Positions 1 through 13,500 of a DNA stretch of 64,000 nucleotides are shown here, piece by piece (within the stretch, counting starts at the first letter, position 1; each line of letters begins with the position of its first letter). Where the stretch lies: positions 44,718 through 108,717 of the forward strand of contig NW_019775896.1 of assembly GCF_001039355.2 (NCBI RefSeq), in the 5' to 3' direction. The notes under the pieces were generated by a model. The model searched no databases, was not told the DNA's origin, and saw nothing but the letters and a program-made list of their open reading frames with translations. A program made the translations under genes and the position numbers. Source of the DNA: Lingula anatina. Its lineage: Eukaryota; Brachiopoda; Lingulata; Lingulida; Lingulidae.

Positions 1-554
1 GAAATATAGTTTTGTTACTGAAATAAAAGATAAGTACTTTGATTTTCGATATTTGAAAAAGTCAGCAGACCTTCACTTGCTTCTGTATTGGGAAAAATGA
101 CGTCAGAATATGGCTGACATCTAGCGGAATAGGGTCAAAAACGCACTTCAACAGCTGGCAAAAAAAAGTTGCCAGAATAAATTCTGATGAAACTTGGTAG
201 GTTTATTTTGCGTATTAAAAGTCATCTTCTATCGACTGGAATAAGGTGCACACTCTCTGTGATAGGAGATATCTCAAAATGTTACGGTGTTGCTATGGAT
301 AATAATCGGCATGTTGGCCGACTTTGTCGAGTTATATTTCCTTCATTTCACTTTGATTCTGGGTAAATCTCACACTTACAGACGCGTGATAAACTCTGCT
401 ACCATGTCTTAATTTTTCATAAGCACCAACAGAGGTAATAAAGTACAATTCTTTCATTTCCGCGTTGGTTGCGAAATTTACAAAATTTCAACCGCGACGT
501 CATCTCAGCGCACGCGCTCCGTTCTGAATATCTTCCTACGCGCAGCCAGTTGCC

Positions 555-1130
555 ATATGACTGTACTGGTTCAGCCCTCTACTCACTGCCTGTGTAACTG
601 TCACTATATCTTTCATCCATTTTCAACATTATTATTGAACATTTTCAACCAGAGGCCCCCTCCATGCATTGACAGCAGCCACCATGTTAGTCGTGAAGTC
701 AGCCTTCTTCACCACGTGACACCTAGGGGGAGTGCCTTTGCCCATATACGTCTTATCTATATGTCTGCTTTTTAAAGCTTTAATAGATCGTCAGAATTAA
801 GTTCACTGATAAATTCAAAATGAAAAGTATTGTTTGGCAAGTGAAAGCGGGACGTTACTCACAGAATGTGAAAGGCTTAGCAGCAATCTAGTACGGGAAA
901 TATACAGCTGCACAGTGGAGCTGCCAATCAAACACATATATGGACAAGTGTGACCTACTTTAAAATTCAGACACGCTACCACAGGGGTAAATCAGCAATT
1001 AGGCTAAAATTACGGGTTTATGTGTAAACTTCCATTATTTTAAGATAGGCTGCTATGTAGTTGATATTTCATCTATCTAATACTGACAAATTCAGAAAAA
1101 CACCCAAATTTTGACAATTTACTGTTAATT
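555..1130 (+). repeat. Inverted dispersed repeat, left copy (about 570 bp)
   Basis: This stretch matches the reverse complement of 14830-15405 at high identity, with scattered substitutions and small indels. Shared landmarks include the CCACGTGACACCTAGGGGG block (near 710 here, near 15250 in the partner) and the run ending in AACACCCAAATTTTG or its complement. No convincing protein is encoded. I see no gene from 1 to 1509 apart from this and the junction minisatellite. Confidence 0.8.
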
Positions 1131-1147
1131 ACTACCTTAATTAGACC

Positions 1148-1552
1148 CGCCTTCAATGTAACTACATTACCTGACTGATTAATAAGACCCCCCTTCAATG
1201 TAACTACATTAGCTGACTGATCAGGAAGTTCCCCTTCAATGTAACTACATTACCTGACTGATTCGGGCATGTTCAGAATAGGAGTTATTGTTTTAGCTGA
1301 ATCGATGCATCTGAACGGGGATTCTCGCTTAGGCCTAGTCAATGTTATCAGTTTAATTGTCTGGCATGCCCTCTACCAAAGCAACCTGAACAACATAATG
1401 GGCCACAAAGTTTTCCCAACTTTTCAATTACATTCAGTTATGAAAGAGTGTGACAGACAATGAAGCTCATTACACAGACTAAGATTCCCCTGCAATGTGA
1501 CCACATTACCTGACTGGTCAATGAGATCCCCCTTCAGTGTAACCACACGAAA
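1148..1552 (-). repeat. Donor-junction minisatellite of SMC4 intron
   Basis: A unit of about 42 bp contains the last roughly 34 nt of the SMC4 exon 1694-1510 plus the first nt of its intron. Units are seen around 1151, 1193 and 1234, with a further partial unit (about 1488-1507) directly next to the real exon end (1510-1552). In minus-strand sense each unit reads exon end, CAGTCAG, then GTAATGTA. Two of the three distal copies keep the GT; in the middle copy (near 1209) the donor reads CTAAT and is lost. The array therefore places decoy 5' splice sites downstream of the real one. Confidence 0.8.
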
Positions 1553-4500
1553 GCGTTGTTTCCCATATGCGATGCGCGTGGCTTGCTCCAGGTCACTGGC
1601 CACTAGTGTGTCCCTCAAGGCAAAGTAAAAAGCTGTCCTGATGCTGTCATCTCCCACTCTCACCAAATCAAAAAGCCTTGGAACATTCTCTGGACTAAAA
1701 TAAAACAGGCCAATAAAAGAGATGCAACATAAATATGTGGCATGATTAAGACTGGGCTCCCAAAAACCTATCATACTAGCAGGATATATCTAACTCCAAG
1801 GTGATTCTTGCTTAATTGAATTCAGTTTAAGCAGCATAAATGTCTGTCATGCCAACTAAGGGACCATTCCCAGACCCTATCGTACTAACTGTGGATCGAT
1901 CTATCTCTGAGGGGATTCTTGTTAAACTGCAATTTACTTGGGTGGCTTTGATGTCTGTCACACCTACTGAAGCTGCTACGGGTAATTAATTATCATTTGG
2001 AAGCTCCAATAAGTGTGCCAGACATCTAAGCTGCTTAAGCTGAAATCAATTTAATGAGAAACCCCTTGGAGATGGATGGATCTGGTTAGATCCACCTAGG
2101 TATGGGAACCCAGTCTGAAGCTGCTAGTGGGGTAATTAACTTTCATGTCAAATAAAAGGATAACAACTCTTCGTATGAGAACTGCATTTCACAGTAAATG
2201 CATTGTAAAGAACTCATAGAAATATAATGTATTCTATTTTACCATAAAAAAATGACAGTTATAGCAATTATTCTGAAATCTGTGCTTGCCATCGAACCAC
2301 GTGACCTCCATAGATGACTATACTCTTAAGAGATTATTACAAAAGAGCAAACTTTATATATAAAAAAAAGGAACTAACTATGAATATAGAAATGGATTCA
2401 TTAACCATTGGTAAATGTAGGAAAGTTGCCGTTTACCCCCAGGAAAATTCAGTTTTTGACCAAAATGAACAGCTGTTATCCTTTTTAAATTAAATGCTAT
2501 TTAGCAAGCAATCTTTTGGAGATAGATCGTTCCTGCTAGTACCATAGGGTATGGGAATGGTCCCTAAGAGTGAAAATAATGGAACAAAATTGATACTTGG
2601 TTATTAGAGATCATATACTGCAACAAGGGTATGCAACATTTCATTATTTGCTACTAGACATAAGAAGCATTAATTTAGTTGTCCAAATCACAGCCTGATG
2701 GGAAAACTGCCTACAGCCCCCCGTCACACTTATTCGAATCAGCAGGAATCAAGCAGAACAAGCCGAAATGAAGAATTTACAAAATTTGTACTACATTCGG
2801 GAAGAAATTTCAAATTGACCTAAATTCTTGTAAGAATGCCTTTGGAATACTTGGAATGCGCTTGAATCCGCCTGGAATGATTCAAGCAAATGCAGCTCAA
2901 ATGTAGTTGGAAAACTAGGAATATCGATAATGCTGTCAGAATATTTAGAATACACTTTGAATGCCCTACGAGTGTAGTTTGATTGCTGGCTGAAATAGGA
3001 TTTCAGCAGCCATCGAGATGCATTCGAGTTGCATTTCAGCTCTTTCTAGCTGTCTTGCCATTTTGGTTCTCCCTAGAACGCAATCAGAATGTTTCGAATG
3101 CTATCGGAATGCCCTAATAATATTTCGAATGCAGTCCTAGTGCAGTTAGAATATAGCCTAGTGGGATTTTTGAAAAAAGGCTCTGCATAAGAAGCAAGGG
3201 GCATTTTGGGGTAAAAGTTGGGGACCAGGCTTATTGGCATAAATTTGGCATGCTGAATCCAATTAAACCGGTTCCCAAGCAAAAATTAGTGTTTTTAACT
3301 GTCTAATTTGCAAAAAAAAAAACAAAATGGCCGCCAGAGATATTGCAGAAAATTGGAAACCTGTGTCATTTTGTTTTTTCGCAAATTAGACAGTTAAAAA
3401 CGCAAAATTTCTCTTGGGAACCGGGTTAATCGGATTCAGCATGCCAAATTTATGCCAATAAGCCTGGTTCCCAACTTTTACCCCAAAATGCCCCTACTAT
3501 TCATATTTTGTGGAAATCCCACTAGACGAATACTATTCAAATGTCATTCGATAATTTTCCTCTTGGAATGCACTTCGGAAGTTTTTAACATGAGCAAAAC
3601 ATTCGGGCCGGCCACAAGAATGGGTAAAAATATTTGGAATGCACTCGGAATTTTTAGAAAGCTCTTGGAATATCCAAGAACGCACAAAGAATTGTCTTTC
3701 CGACGGCATTCTTGCTCATTTCACCTCTAGTGTGATGGGGATATAAAGGAGAATACTTATGAATATATAGATAAGCAACAATACAATACGATAAAACACT
3801 AATGATACTGCACAGTTATAGCTGGAATATTTACGTTTTAATTCTTTTATTAACATGTTCTCTCCATTTCTCCATCTTGTCCAGCCCCATGAAGGTGGCA
3901 CTGCCAATGTTGTTTTTCTTCAGGAACTCCACACAGCACTGCGCTGTGTTGATGCTGTCAACCACCACGTTGTCTAAGGAACCACAGGCTGTGGAGATAG
4001 CAATGTCATATTTCTCATCTATGGCGCCCAGGTCCCCCTACAATCAAGAGTACAGACATCAGTGGAAGGGCTGACCAAAAACACGTCTTTGCTCTAGCTG
4101 AAGCAAAATGTCAAATTCTTTGTAATCAATTTCAGTATATATATCAGTATCATACTAGAGGATCAGAGAGGCGATACTGCCTCCGGATATTGTACCACCA
4201 GCTGGAGTAAGCGCAACCACCACCACCACCTGTGCTGTGATTAACAAAATTTACCAATTGCAATCAACCACTTCTCAAAATATGCCAAAAGAACTGCATA
4301 GCCTTTGTAAAAATGGTTTGATCAACCAGTTTTGGAGACATAACGGACAGAAAACTTGCAAAGTTCAGTTCATGGTAAAAAATAGGTCAAAGGTAAATTT
4401 CAAGGTCACAGATTGTCAGTATATGACTTCCCATTCAAGTTCAATAGTAGCAATGAGCATATCTCTGCCAGTTTTGCAGATACAGAGACAGAAAAGTTAC

Positions 4501-7500
4501 AAAGTTCAGTTCACGGTGAAAAGTAGGTCAAAGGTCAATTTCAAGGTTGCAGTTAGATTGCCAGTTTATGACTTCCTATTCAAGTTCAATAGCAACTATG
4601 GGCATATCTCTGCCAGTTTTGGAGATATAAAGGAACAAAATCTTGCAAAGACAGTTCATGTTGAAAAGTAGGTCAAAGGTCAATTTCAAGGTCACATTTA
4701 GATTGCCAGTATGTGACTTCCTATTCGAGTTCAATAGTAACTATGGCCCTATCTCTGCTAGTTTTGGAGATATAAGGGACTGAGATGTTGCAACGTTCAG
4801 TTCATAATAAAAAGTAGGTCAAAGTTTAATTTCAAGGTCAGAGTAAGATTGCAAGTATATGACTTCCTATTCAAATCAATAGAAACAATAGGCAAAACTG
4901 ATTTTTGGAGGTATAATGGATGAAAAATTTGCAAAGTTAAGTTCATGGTAAAAAGTAGGTCAAAGGTCAATTTCAAGGTCACAGTAAGGTAGCCAGTAAA
5001 TGACTTCCTATTCAAGTTCAATAGTAACTATGGGCATATCTCTGCTAATTTGAGAGTATTTCACATTTTATTCTTACCACTGAATATTGCGACATTGTAC
5101 TTTTTGATATAGCGTAATTCCTAAACCATATCGAAACAAAAAAAGGACTCTATCTTCAGTATTGCACTTGACAAGTTCTACAAAATGCAAAAACATTGGT
5201 CTACAGCATTTAGGGTTTGAGAATTAGGGAGAGTTTTCAGTTTTGCCATTAGATTTTCTAATGGCTGCTTCTCCCGTGAAAATGCACTGATTGACCCAAA
5301 ACTCTAGAAAATGAAAGAAGTCCCTAATTGTAACCCCCCAATGTAATATGAGAGCTTAGGTCTGTGTAGTTTCTGAAAATTGGCACAAAAATTTTTTTTT
5401 TTTGCAAAATATTCCCATTTTTAGAAAATTTCGGCCCATTTGACCTTGAAATAAAGGTCAAATCCAAGGGCATATTTGGAATCTTCACATATGACTTTGG
5501 GCCAGACTTCTATATAAATTTTTCCCATTGTTCCTTTGGTTTGGGAGATATTTTGCATTAAATTTTCCAAAATTTTGACAAGGATACATTTCAACGAGCG
5601 TCACGCCCAGGCCATTGCACCGATTGAGACAAAAAAAGCAGGGGGTTCAAGTTGAGATTATAGGTGACCTAAATCCAAGAGATGGGGGCACCGGTCCTTG
5701 CGGTCTAGGAGAAGAGTGGTAACGGTGACTTGTATCCGGCGCCAGAACGCGTAGCCGCAGGAGCCGTACGAGACGGGTCGGGACTTAAACCATGAGTACC
5801 GCCAGTGTACACGCTGGTGGTAATAATTATATTATCAATGAGCATTGTAATAATCCATTTGCACTCACTAACAATAACATGCTATATCCACAGAGGCTAA
5901 CTGAGAAATAAGAAATGAGAATCAAGGTGTAATTTGTGAAAGTTTTTTGGAGCAAGATCATCATGAAATTTAAAGGTACATATGAACCAAGCATTGGTGA
6001 AGCGTGGATTCCCAGCAACATATACTGACAGAGTCAATGAAAACACATCATTTATTTATCAAATAATATTTTTAAGTTCCTTTGGCACATTAAGAAAATA
6101 ACAGTTTTCATGTGAAATATGAAATAGTGATCAGCCCACTCTCTTATGACCAAACAATTGCATTTGTACTCGTTTATATGGTTGGAATCGATTCTCGGTA
6201 AAAAAGTACAAGAAAGTTTTCTGATGCATTTTCACTGACTGTCAGTATATATATATAAACCACTTCTACTACTTTCTTATATGACTCAAATAAATTTGAC
6301 ATGCCAAGGGATAAACTGAATAAATCACTCGATCAGCCATATAAGAGCTTTAGACTGCTCCTTTCTGTCCTATTGATATACAGCATAGAATGCTAGTAGA
6401 AAAATCTGTTCAAATATAATTTTTTTTTTTTGGAAAATTAAACAATGCCTTTTGGTAATTCTCTTAGTTATTCTACTTGAAACTGTATGCTGGCATTTGA
6501 TTGACTTTTTGTGGCAAAAAAATGACTTCATATGCATCTTTAAATGCCCAATCAGTTCCTGTTTTTCTATATTAAACAATCCCTCTCTCTTCTTTACCTT
6601 ACAGATATTTATCTTTTCTTTGAAGACTCCACATAGGCACAGAAGGCCATTTTCATTTAATGTTTAGGAAAATTAAATGGAACATATAAAAATTAACTGG
6701 CCATAAAGTAGATATAACTAAGTGCTACTTAGTGCCAAACATGGTTTAACAAATTGGGCCCAGGTTGATAGCCAAGGCTACCTTAACCACAATAAGAGTC
6801 TGGTCCTAATGGACCACTACAATCCTACTGAAACTACTACGACGCTTAGAAATGTGTTTAGGAGCTAAACACTGTTTTTACAGTGTAGACAAAGTTGGGA
6901 CTACTATGAATTTGTCCATGTTCCACTGCCGTCATAGATATTTCTTATAATGGACCACTATGAACCTAATGGACCACCACCCACAGGTTGGAATTCCTTA
7001 CCAGTCTGCCACGGATACCTGGTATCTTGCCTTGTTTTTTGGCTTCAGTGAGAGCAGCTAACACCCGACTCTTGCTGCTACTGGCCTGCATGGAGCTGCG
7101 TACCTCTTCTACCTTGAGACGGCGTCTCTGGACCTACAGGGACAGACGTAACTATATACCCACTACATAAACTGAGAGAAGATATTGCCTATTATCTCAT
7201 GTTCAAATTATAGCACATGCTTCTTATGTTGCTAATTTAACAAGGCAGCAAAACTGTCAAATGTACAGACAAAAAAAACAGAAAATAAAGATGCAAATAA
7301 GTGAAAAATTAAATTTTCACAAAAAACTGTTAAATTGCCAGAAAAATTTACCAAACAGACTGCATTGCCTATTGAAGCTGTATGTTAGACCCATGTTTCT
7401 TTCCTGTAAGTTTGAGAACAGTAAGTGACATGATTTCCCTTAAATGGTCATCATAGGAGCAGTGCCCAAAATAGGGGTTTCTTCAAATTTTGATGCAACA

Positions 7501-10500
7501 TTACATAATGTTGAACAGCATGATGACAATCAAATGTTATTAATAAAATATTAGTAACATGGACATTCAGAAAATGTGACAAGCAAAAGTCTTCAAGATC
7601 ATGGAACTTAAACGTCACACCTTGTAAATGCCAATATGTGAAAAATTAAATTTTCACAAAAAACTGTTAAATTGCCAGAAAAATTTACCAAACAGACTGC
7701 ATTGCCTATTGAAGCTGTATGTTAGACCCATGTTTCTTTCCTGTAAGTTTGAGAACAGTAAGTGACATGATTTCCCTTAAATGGTCATCATAGGAGCAGT
7801 GCCCAAAATAGGGGTTTCTTCAAATTTTGATGCAACATTACATAATGTTTAACAGCATAATGACAATCAAATGTTATTAATAAAATATTAGTAACATGGA
7901 CATTCAGAAAATGTGACAAGCAAAAGTCTTCAAGATCATGGAACTTTAAAGTCACACCTTGAAAATGCCAATATGTGAAAAATTAAATTTTCACAAAAAA
8001 CTGTTTAACTGCCAAAAAAAAAAAAAATAAAAAAATACCAAACAGACTGCATTGCCTACTGAAGCTGTATTTTAGTCCCATGTTTCTTTCCTGTAAGTTT
8101 GAGAACAGTAAGTGACATGATTTTCCTTAAATGGTCATCATGGAAGCAGTGCCCAAAATAGGGGTTTCTTCAAATTTTGATGCAATATTACATAATGTTT
8201 AACAGCTTAATGACCATCAATTTTTAATTATAAAATATTTGTTTCACAGATATTCAGAAAATGTGACTAGCAAAGGTCTTCAGGCCCATGGAACTTCAAA
8301 GTCACGCCTTGAAAATGCCAAAATGTAAACAAGACAGCACTGTTCTGAAATGGGTTTATTTCCATTTTTAACACTTTTTTAACATAAAACAAAATAAACA
8401 TTTTACTGCCATTTTATATGACCAACTAAGAAAATTGATGAGATGGGAAAAGTATCAATAGAACAGTGTTAAATGTCCAATTTCCTCCATTCTGAGATTC
8501 TGAACATAGTGGATGATTGAATCTGACAAACTGCAATGATATGAGTTTATTTCCATTTTTGACACTTTATTACACAATACATGATAACAAGTTTACCATG
8601 TTTTTTACATAATCAACTAACAATGTTGTAAAGATGCAGGAAATATCAAACAAACACTTTTAGGCATCTTATTAGTTAAATAATGAGACTGTTAACATGC
8701 CTAATAATTGAATCTGAGGAAATGTGAAAAACAGTATAACTTCTAAAATAATGGCCCGATTATGCTGATTTTCGAACTCAACCTGCGTTTTAGTAAGATT
8801 GACCACTCCTGTGAGTATAATTACAATTGGCCAATCCGTTTTTCTTATATTGTGTTATCAGTGTTGCATTTATATTGAAAATAGTGAAAAAACAGCATAA
8901 ATTCCCTAAAAATGGCCCAATCATGCTGATTTTCGAACTTGACCTGCGTATTATGAATATTCATCAGTTCTGTAAGTTTCAAGTCAAAAGGTAAAATGGT
9001 TTTCCACTTATCGTGTTATCGGTAAAAGTGCACGGCGACGACAGCGACGACAGACGCAGATGATGGCTATATGTACAGACACATCTGTGTCTGTACATAA
9101 AAATGAACATAATCACTTTAGAAATTGTACCAAATGTTGAATCAAGAATTTTGTAACCTGTACTCCTGATTTCATAACCTGACTGCCTTGTCCAAACTGA
9201 CCAGTTTCACTGTTAAGCCCATCCAGTCAAACATCTACAGAAGGACAAGCATGTCCACAATAGTGTAGTGGTTCTACAAGTTCCCCTCACCTCAGCTGTT
9301 AGTTGATTTTCTAAAGCTGTTGCAGCCCCCAAATCCTTCTTTGTTTTCTGTAGTGCTGCCTCTGTCTCTGGTATACTTCTCTCTAGAAGCTTTACTGACC
9401 TAAGCAAAAAAAAAAAAAAAAAAATGAATGGAAGCCCCTCGTCATATGTCACATCAGTGTCAGGAACACCACAGAGTAAAGAACAAAATCAATTTTAAGA
9501 TAGCTTAAAGAAGATTAGTCATTTTGTCTACATTTGTTTGTAAATTTTCAGATGAATTCCAAATAAGTCAATCAGAAGATACAGATAAAGATATAGTTAA
9601 AATTTCAGATGGGAAAAGAAGCAAAATGGCTTGATTACACTAGGTTACAAAAGAATTAGAAAAACTGTCTCTCCTTATTATAAATTTAGATGATAACTGA
9701 CTTACTCTTTCCTTTCACTGATTGTTTTGGTAGCTGTTTCAAGGCCATTTTCCATATCTCTGAGCTTGTTGGTCTCTGACTTCTGGTTGCTCAGATATAT
9801 GTCCAGCTCTGACTGGGCCACCTCATACTGAAATAATCAAACTCAGATATAAATGTCCAGCTCTGACTGGGCCACCTCATACAGAAATAATCAAACTCAT
9901 ATTAAAGTTCAGCTCAGACTGGGCCACCTCATACAGAAATAATCAAACTCATATAAAAGTTCAGCTTTGACTGGGCTGCCTCATACAGAAATAATAGAAC
10001 TCAGATATAAAAATGTCCAGGCCCCCGTTTCACAAAGAATCTTAAATCCGTAGTTGACTAGCTCGAGCTGAGTGACCTAGCTAGGTCGACTGCACTGCAG
10101 TCGACTAGGAGTGTTTCACAAAGAATCAAACGTTTGAGCTTGGTGTGCTTTCCGTAGTCGACGCGCACGCGAAACTCTTCGAGAAAAGGAGGTGTAAAAT
10201 TTCTGAAGTTTCACAAGACATGACGTTTCATGACCTCTTTCGGCCGAGAATGATCGTTTATCAACAATAAAGATCAGTCAAAACATAAACAAAGTAAAAC
10301 ATTAGCTTGTCTTGGGATACTGCTGTTGCACATCTAGCGGTCAAAAAAATCGGCTGGGTGAAGGTGTATTTTATTTTTTATCTATATATTCAATAAATGT
10401 CAGTGCTATTCAAGGACATTATAACACTATATCGTGAAGGAGGTATGTTCTTTCCAATTTTTTGTTGTTTATGCTGTAATTTACTGACTTTTAGATGAGC

Positions 10501-13500
10501 TTGCTGACTTAAGTCTCCTATGGAGGAGGCTAGACATAGTTGACTAGCAGCTAAGAAAAAAACGACGTAAGCGACCTTTTAGATTCTTTGTGAAACGGGA
10601 CTTAGTGACGTTACGACTTAATTACATTGGTAACCATGCTCTTAGTCAGGGAAACCGACTTAAGTTTTTTTGTGAAACGGGGGCCAGCTCTGACTTGTGT
10701 TATACTACCTTTGACTTGGTTTCATTGACATTTTTCTGAAGTTCCATTAGCTCGGTCTCCTTGATCTCCTTCTCCCCTTGAAGTCCTGCCGTCTCCTCCT
10801 TCACCTTGCCATGGATCTCTGCCATCTTGGCCTCCACCTCTGCCTTCACCTCCTCCAGCTTCTCCAGCCACTTGCTGTTGGTCTCAATGTCCTGTTGGCT
10901 CTTCTCTGGTACCTGTCTCAGCTCCTCAAGCTACAAACAACATTGACCACCAAAGATTCAAAGATTAATGAAATTAAAGTAACATATTTCAGGTTTTACA
11001 TCCATATGGAGTAAGAGTATGACCAGAAGCCTGTATACATTCTAAAAGAATTGCAAAAGTCCTGATTATAAAGGTTCAGGCTAAATGCTGAAGTCTTTTT
11101 ACAATGACGTTTGAAATCCCATGCTTTTTTTCTTATTGGTGTAATGAAGCCTGTTTTATCTTCATGTATTATTTGAAGTTAAATTTTTTTGCAAACCGCA
11201 CTTTTTGTGTGTGTGTGTGCATTCCAAGGCACCGAAATCTGTGCCATCAGCCTGTCCTGGTTCTTACCCTGTGTCTCTCTGCTTCCTCTGCCTTGCCAAG
11301 TTTCTTTGCTTTGCCTTTGGCATGCTTTAGGTCCTCTCGGTTCTTAACATCCTTAGTTTCCAGGGCATCAAACTTCTTCTTACAATCATCACATTTCTTA
11401 CACAGCTCTTCATAATGCCTGCAGCAGTCAATGCACACAACATTGAATAACCATCATAGGGTGCATTCCCAGAGATTAAGATCAATCCAGAGATTTAGAT
11501 TTAAATCGAACTAACTCCCTGGGGGTTCACGCTAAATTGCAGTCAGCCGAGCACGCACCATAGTTAATTACCCCCTTACAGCTTTTAGTAGGCGGGGCAG
11601 GCGCTTAAGCTGGCTAAGCTGACAGTAATCTAGTGAGACTCCCCACAGGGATAGATCGATCTAAAATCTATGGGAATGGGGTCATAATCATAAAAGGATA
11701 TAACTTCATAAAAGTAGGCCTATATACATAGAACAATGATGCCTAAAACTAGATCATGTCATTGCTCTCTTCCTTTACTAACTGCTCATTTTGCTATGGC
11801 ATTTGCGAGATAACAATGGGACACAATTAACTGACAGAAGAGCAACATAACAACTGGGGTCTATTTGATTCCACTCAGAGAACTGGATAAAAACTAGAGG
11901 ATGAGAGAGTCGATACCACCTCCGGGTATTGTACCACCAGCTGGAGTAAGCACATTTGTATGGAAAAGCAAAAAATGAGACACCACCTCCAGTGTTGTGC
12001 TTGACAAGCTCTACAAAATGCAGTAAACAAAAGTTCTCAATACTTTTGTTGAAAATATCCATTTAAAACAAAATCATGGGGAAAAGTAAAAGTTAAAATC
12101 CAAATTTGTGAAGTGCGGTTCATGGCGAAAAGAAGGTCAAAGGTCAATTTCAATATCATAGTTGGATTGCCAGTATATGACTTCTTATTCAAGTTCAGTA
12201 GTAACTATGGGCCTAACTCTGCCAGTTTTGGAGATATAAGGGACTAGAATAGGTGGATAATAAAAATCAACTAAACCAAATATTAAGTCATGCCAACTTA
12301 CTTAAACAGTTTCTCATGCTCATTTTTTTTCTCTTTATTCTGGTCCCTGATGGCCTGAATTCTCTCTTCATAGTGCTTCAGGCCTGCCCCTACTTCATCA
12401 CACTTGGCCTGGGCCCTCTCCATGTTGCCACTGGTCTCGAGACTGAAACGTGGCAACAGGAGAGATTATCAAGATAGTTAACCAAGGGATCATAGCTATT
12501 TATTTCTGAATATTTCTTCTAGATTTTTCATGCTTTATTTATTAGAAATAACTCAATCTACATATTCATTGACCAAACTTTATCATGGCCATATTTAGCA
12601 GACCTTACTATCCACACAATGTTTGCATTTTCATTTTTACTTGAAAGACCTTCCAGCATTTGTCTTACATGTAAAGCTGATAAGCCACATTCTTCTGCCT
12701 AGTGATATCATTCTCCATCTGTAGGTACTGTACTGCTAGGTCCCTGTCCCCCTGCAGGTCATCCTTGTCCTTTTCCACAGCCTTCACTCTGTTTAACTAG
12801 AACACATAAACTGGATGAGAACTAAGGGTATCTACACAGTACACACCAAACACCACTATTGCATACCACTCCAAGCACAACTACTGCATACACTTCAAAA
12901 CACGACTATTGCTTACTACTCTAAAATTGAGATTCTGTGTACCACTCCAAACACAACTCCAAACATAACTAATGCATACCATTCCAAAACACAACCATCA
13001 CATAAAACACTGCACACTTATCCAAACACAACTGCTGCGTTTCACTTCAAAACACTACTAATGAATACTGAATACCACTCCAAAAGACCACTACTGCATA
13101 CCACTCCAAATATGACTTCCATGCTTCACAAAGGCAAAAAAAATCTGACAGACATTCGATATGACAAGCTCAAAAATGATGAAAATGAAAATGAAAATTT
13201 CACAAAAATGTATAACTTCCAGAAAAATAAACCAATTAGACTGCTTTCCATCTCAGGCTACACTTTAGTCCCATGCTTCTTCTTTGCAAGTTTGAGAATC
13301 ATAAGTAACATGAGAGAACAGTTTCATTAGGTCTGTACGTATGAAATTTAAATTATTGGTTTTCTTTTTATCAAGAGCTTATAAATTATGCAGGTATTAC
13401 CTCCAATATTTCTGTGACTGTCTGGGGGGATGTTACAGTTACAACACAAGGCCAGTGATTAGGGGCAACTGACCTGGATTTTCATTCCAGGTGAAATGAC

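Noticed and set aside
4237-4671. 144-codon plus-strand open frame
   Set aside because: It repeats itself every 57 or so residues because it reads the 170 bp tandem core; no family motif.
7240-9100. CRISPR-like array
   Set aside because: Units are about 340 bp and contiguous with no short-repeat/spacer pattern, and the genome is eukaryotic.
12815-13330. Long plus-strand open frame (171 codons)
   Set aside because: Its sequence is a product of the 27 bp minisatellite (repeated Tyr/His/Thr/Asn words) and it lies in an SMC4 intron.
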